5,302 nucleotides of DNA, taken from the NCBI GenBank assembly GCA_035507915.1, contig DATJNS010000223.1, positions 1 to 5,302 on the forward strand, in the 5' to 3' direction. The stretch is from JACQAI01 sp035507915 (GTDB lineage Bacteria; Pseudomonadota; Alphaproteobacteria; Elsterales; Elsteraceae). Positions 5,179 through 5,302 of the stretch are shown piece after piece. The notes under the pieces were generated by a model. It did not search any database and was not told the DNA's origin. It saw nothing but the letters and a program-made list of their open reading frames with translations. The stretch's first letter is position 1. The number at the start of each line of letters is the position of its first letter. A program made the position numbers and the translations under genes.

Positions 5179-5302
5179 ATGGACATGACCGGCGAGACCC
5201 TGATCCCGGCGCCGCGCGACGCCGTCTGGCGCGCGCTCAACGATCCCGAGGTGCTTCGCCAGGCGATCCCCGGCTGCGAGACCATCGAAAAGGTCTCGGA
5301 TA
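5179..5302 (+). CDS. coxG: CoxG family protein (SRPBCC fold), N-terminal part, cut by the window end
   Basis: Only 41 codons are present. They match the start of the CoxG family: MDMTGE, then IPAPRDAVWRALNDPEVLRQ (residues 9-28) and IPGCE (30-34), which is the first strand and helix of the START/SRPBCC hydrophobic-ligand fold. In carbon monoxide oxidisers CoxG helps attach CO dehydrogenase to the membrane. Many alphaproteobacterial paralogues sit beside other molybdenum hydroxylases or stand alone, and the downstream genes that would decide this are outside the window. A GGAG at 5167-5170 lies 8 nt before the ATG, and an 85-nt gap with a hairpin separates it from cbpM, so it probably begins a new transcription unit. 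Confidence 0.82.
   Translation, partial: MDMTGETLIPAPRDAVWRALNDPEVLRQAIPGCETIEKVSD

Overview
This is a GC-rich (about 70% in the core genes) alphaproteobacterial chromosomal segment. The strongest taxonomic pointer is the small NDUFS4-type accessory subunit of respiratory complex I, a protein typical of Alphaproteobacteria and mitochondria. The CbpA/CbpM chaperone pair, the CoxG-family protein and tRNAs with encoded CCA ends fit this. I cannot name the genus.

Left third (1-1120), all recognisable genes on the minus strand, in transcription order: tRNA-Pro(TGG), the complex I accessory subunit, tRNA-Arg(TCT), a block of palindromic repeats that starts at the tRNA CCA end, and a small GIY-YIG nuclease-family gene. 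The nuclease gene is clearly less GC-rich (about 55% by hand count). Positions 1-225 hold no gene I can support.

Middle (1120-3720): a GFA/CENP-V family zinc protein on the plus strand (about 60% GC) converges on a minus-strand pair. That pair is a 12-TM-type ArsB/NhaD-superfamily transporter followed 25 nt later by an exported DUF192 protein, probably one operon.

Right third (3720-5302): a 119-bp divergent intergenic region carries a possible heat-shock-type promoter and a 5' UTR hairpin, followed by cbpA (J-domain co-chaperone). cbpM, the specific CbpA modulator, overlaps cbpA by the ATGA arrangement. A strong hairpin follows, and then the first 41 codons of a CoxG-family (SRPBCC fold) gene run off the window.

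Most of the window is ordinary chromosome. The part that may be under-described is 226-677: a GIY-YIG gene whose upstream region is built of related palindromic modules, one of which shares the CCA terminus of tRNA-Arg. This looks like a small nuclease-plus-palindrome cassette lodged at a tRNA 3' end. That interpretation is an inference and needs comparative genomics.
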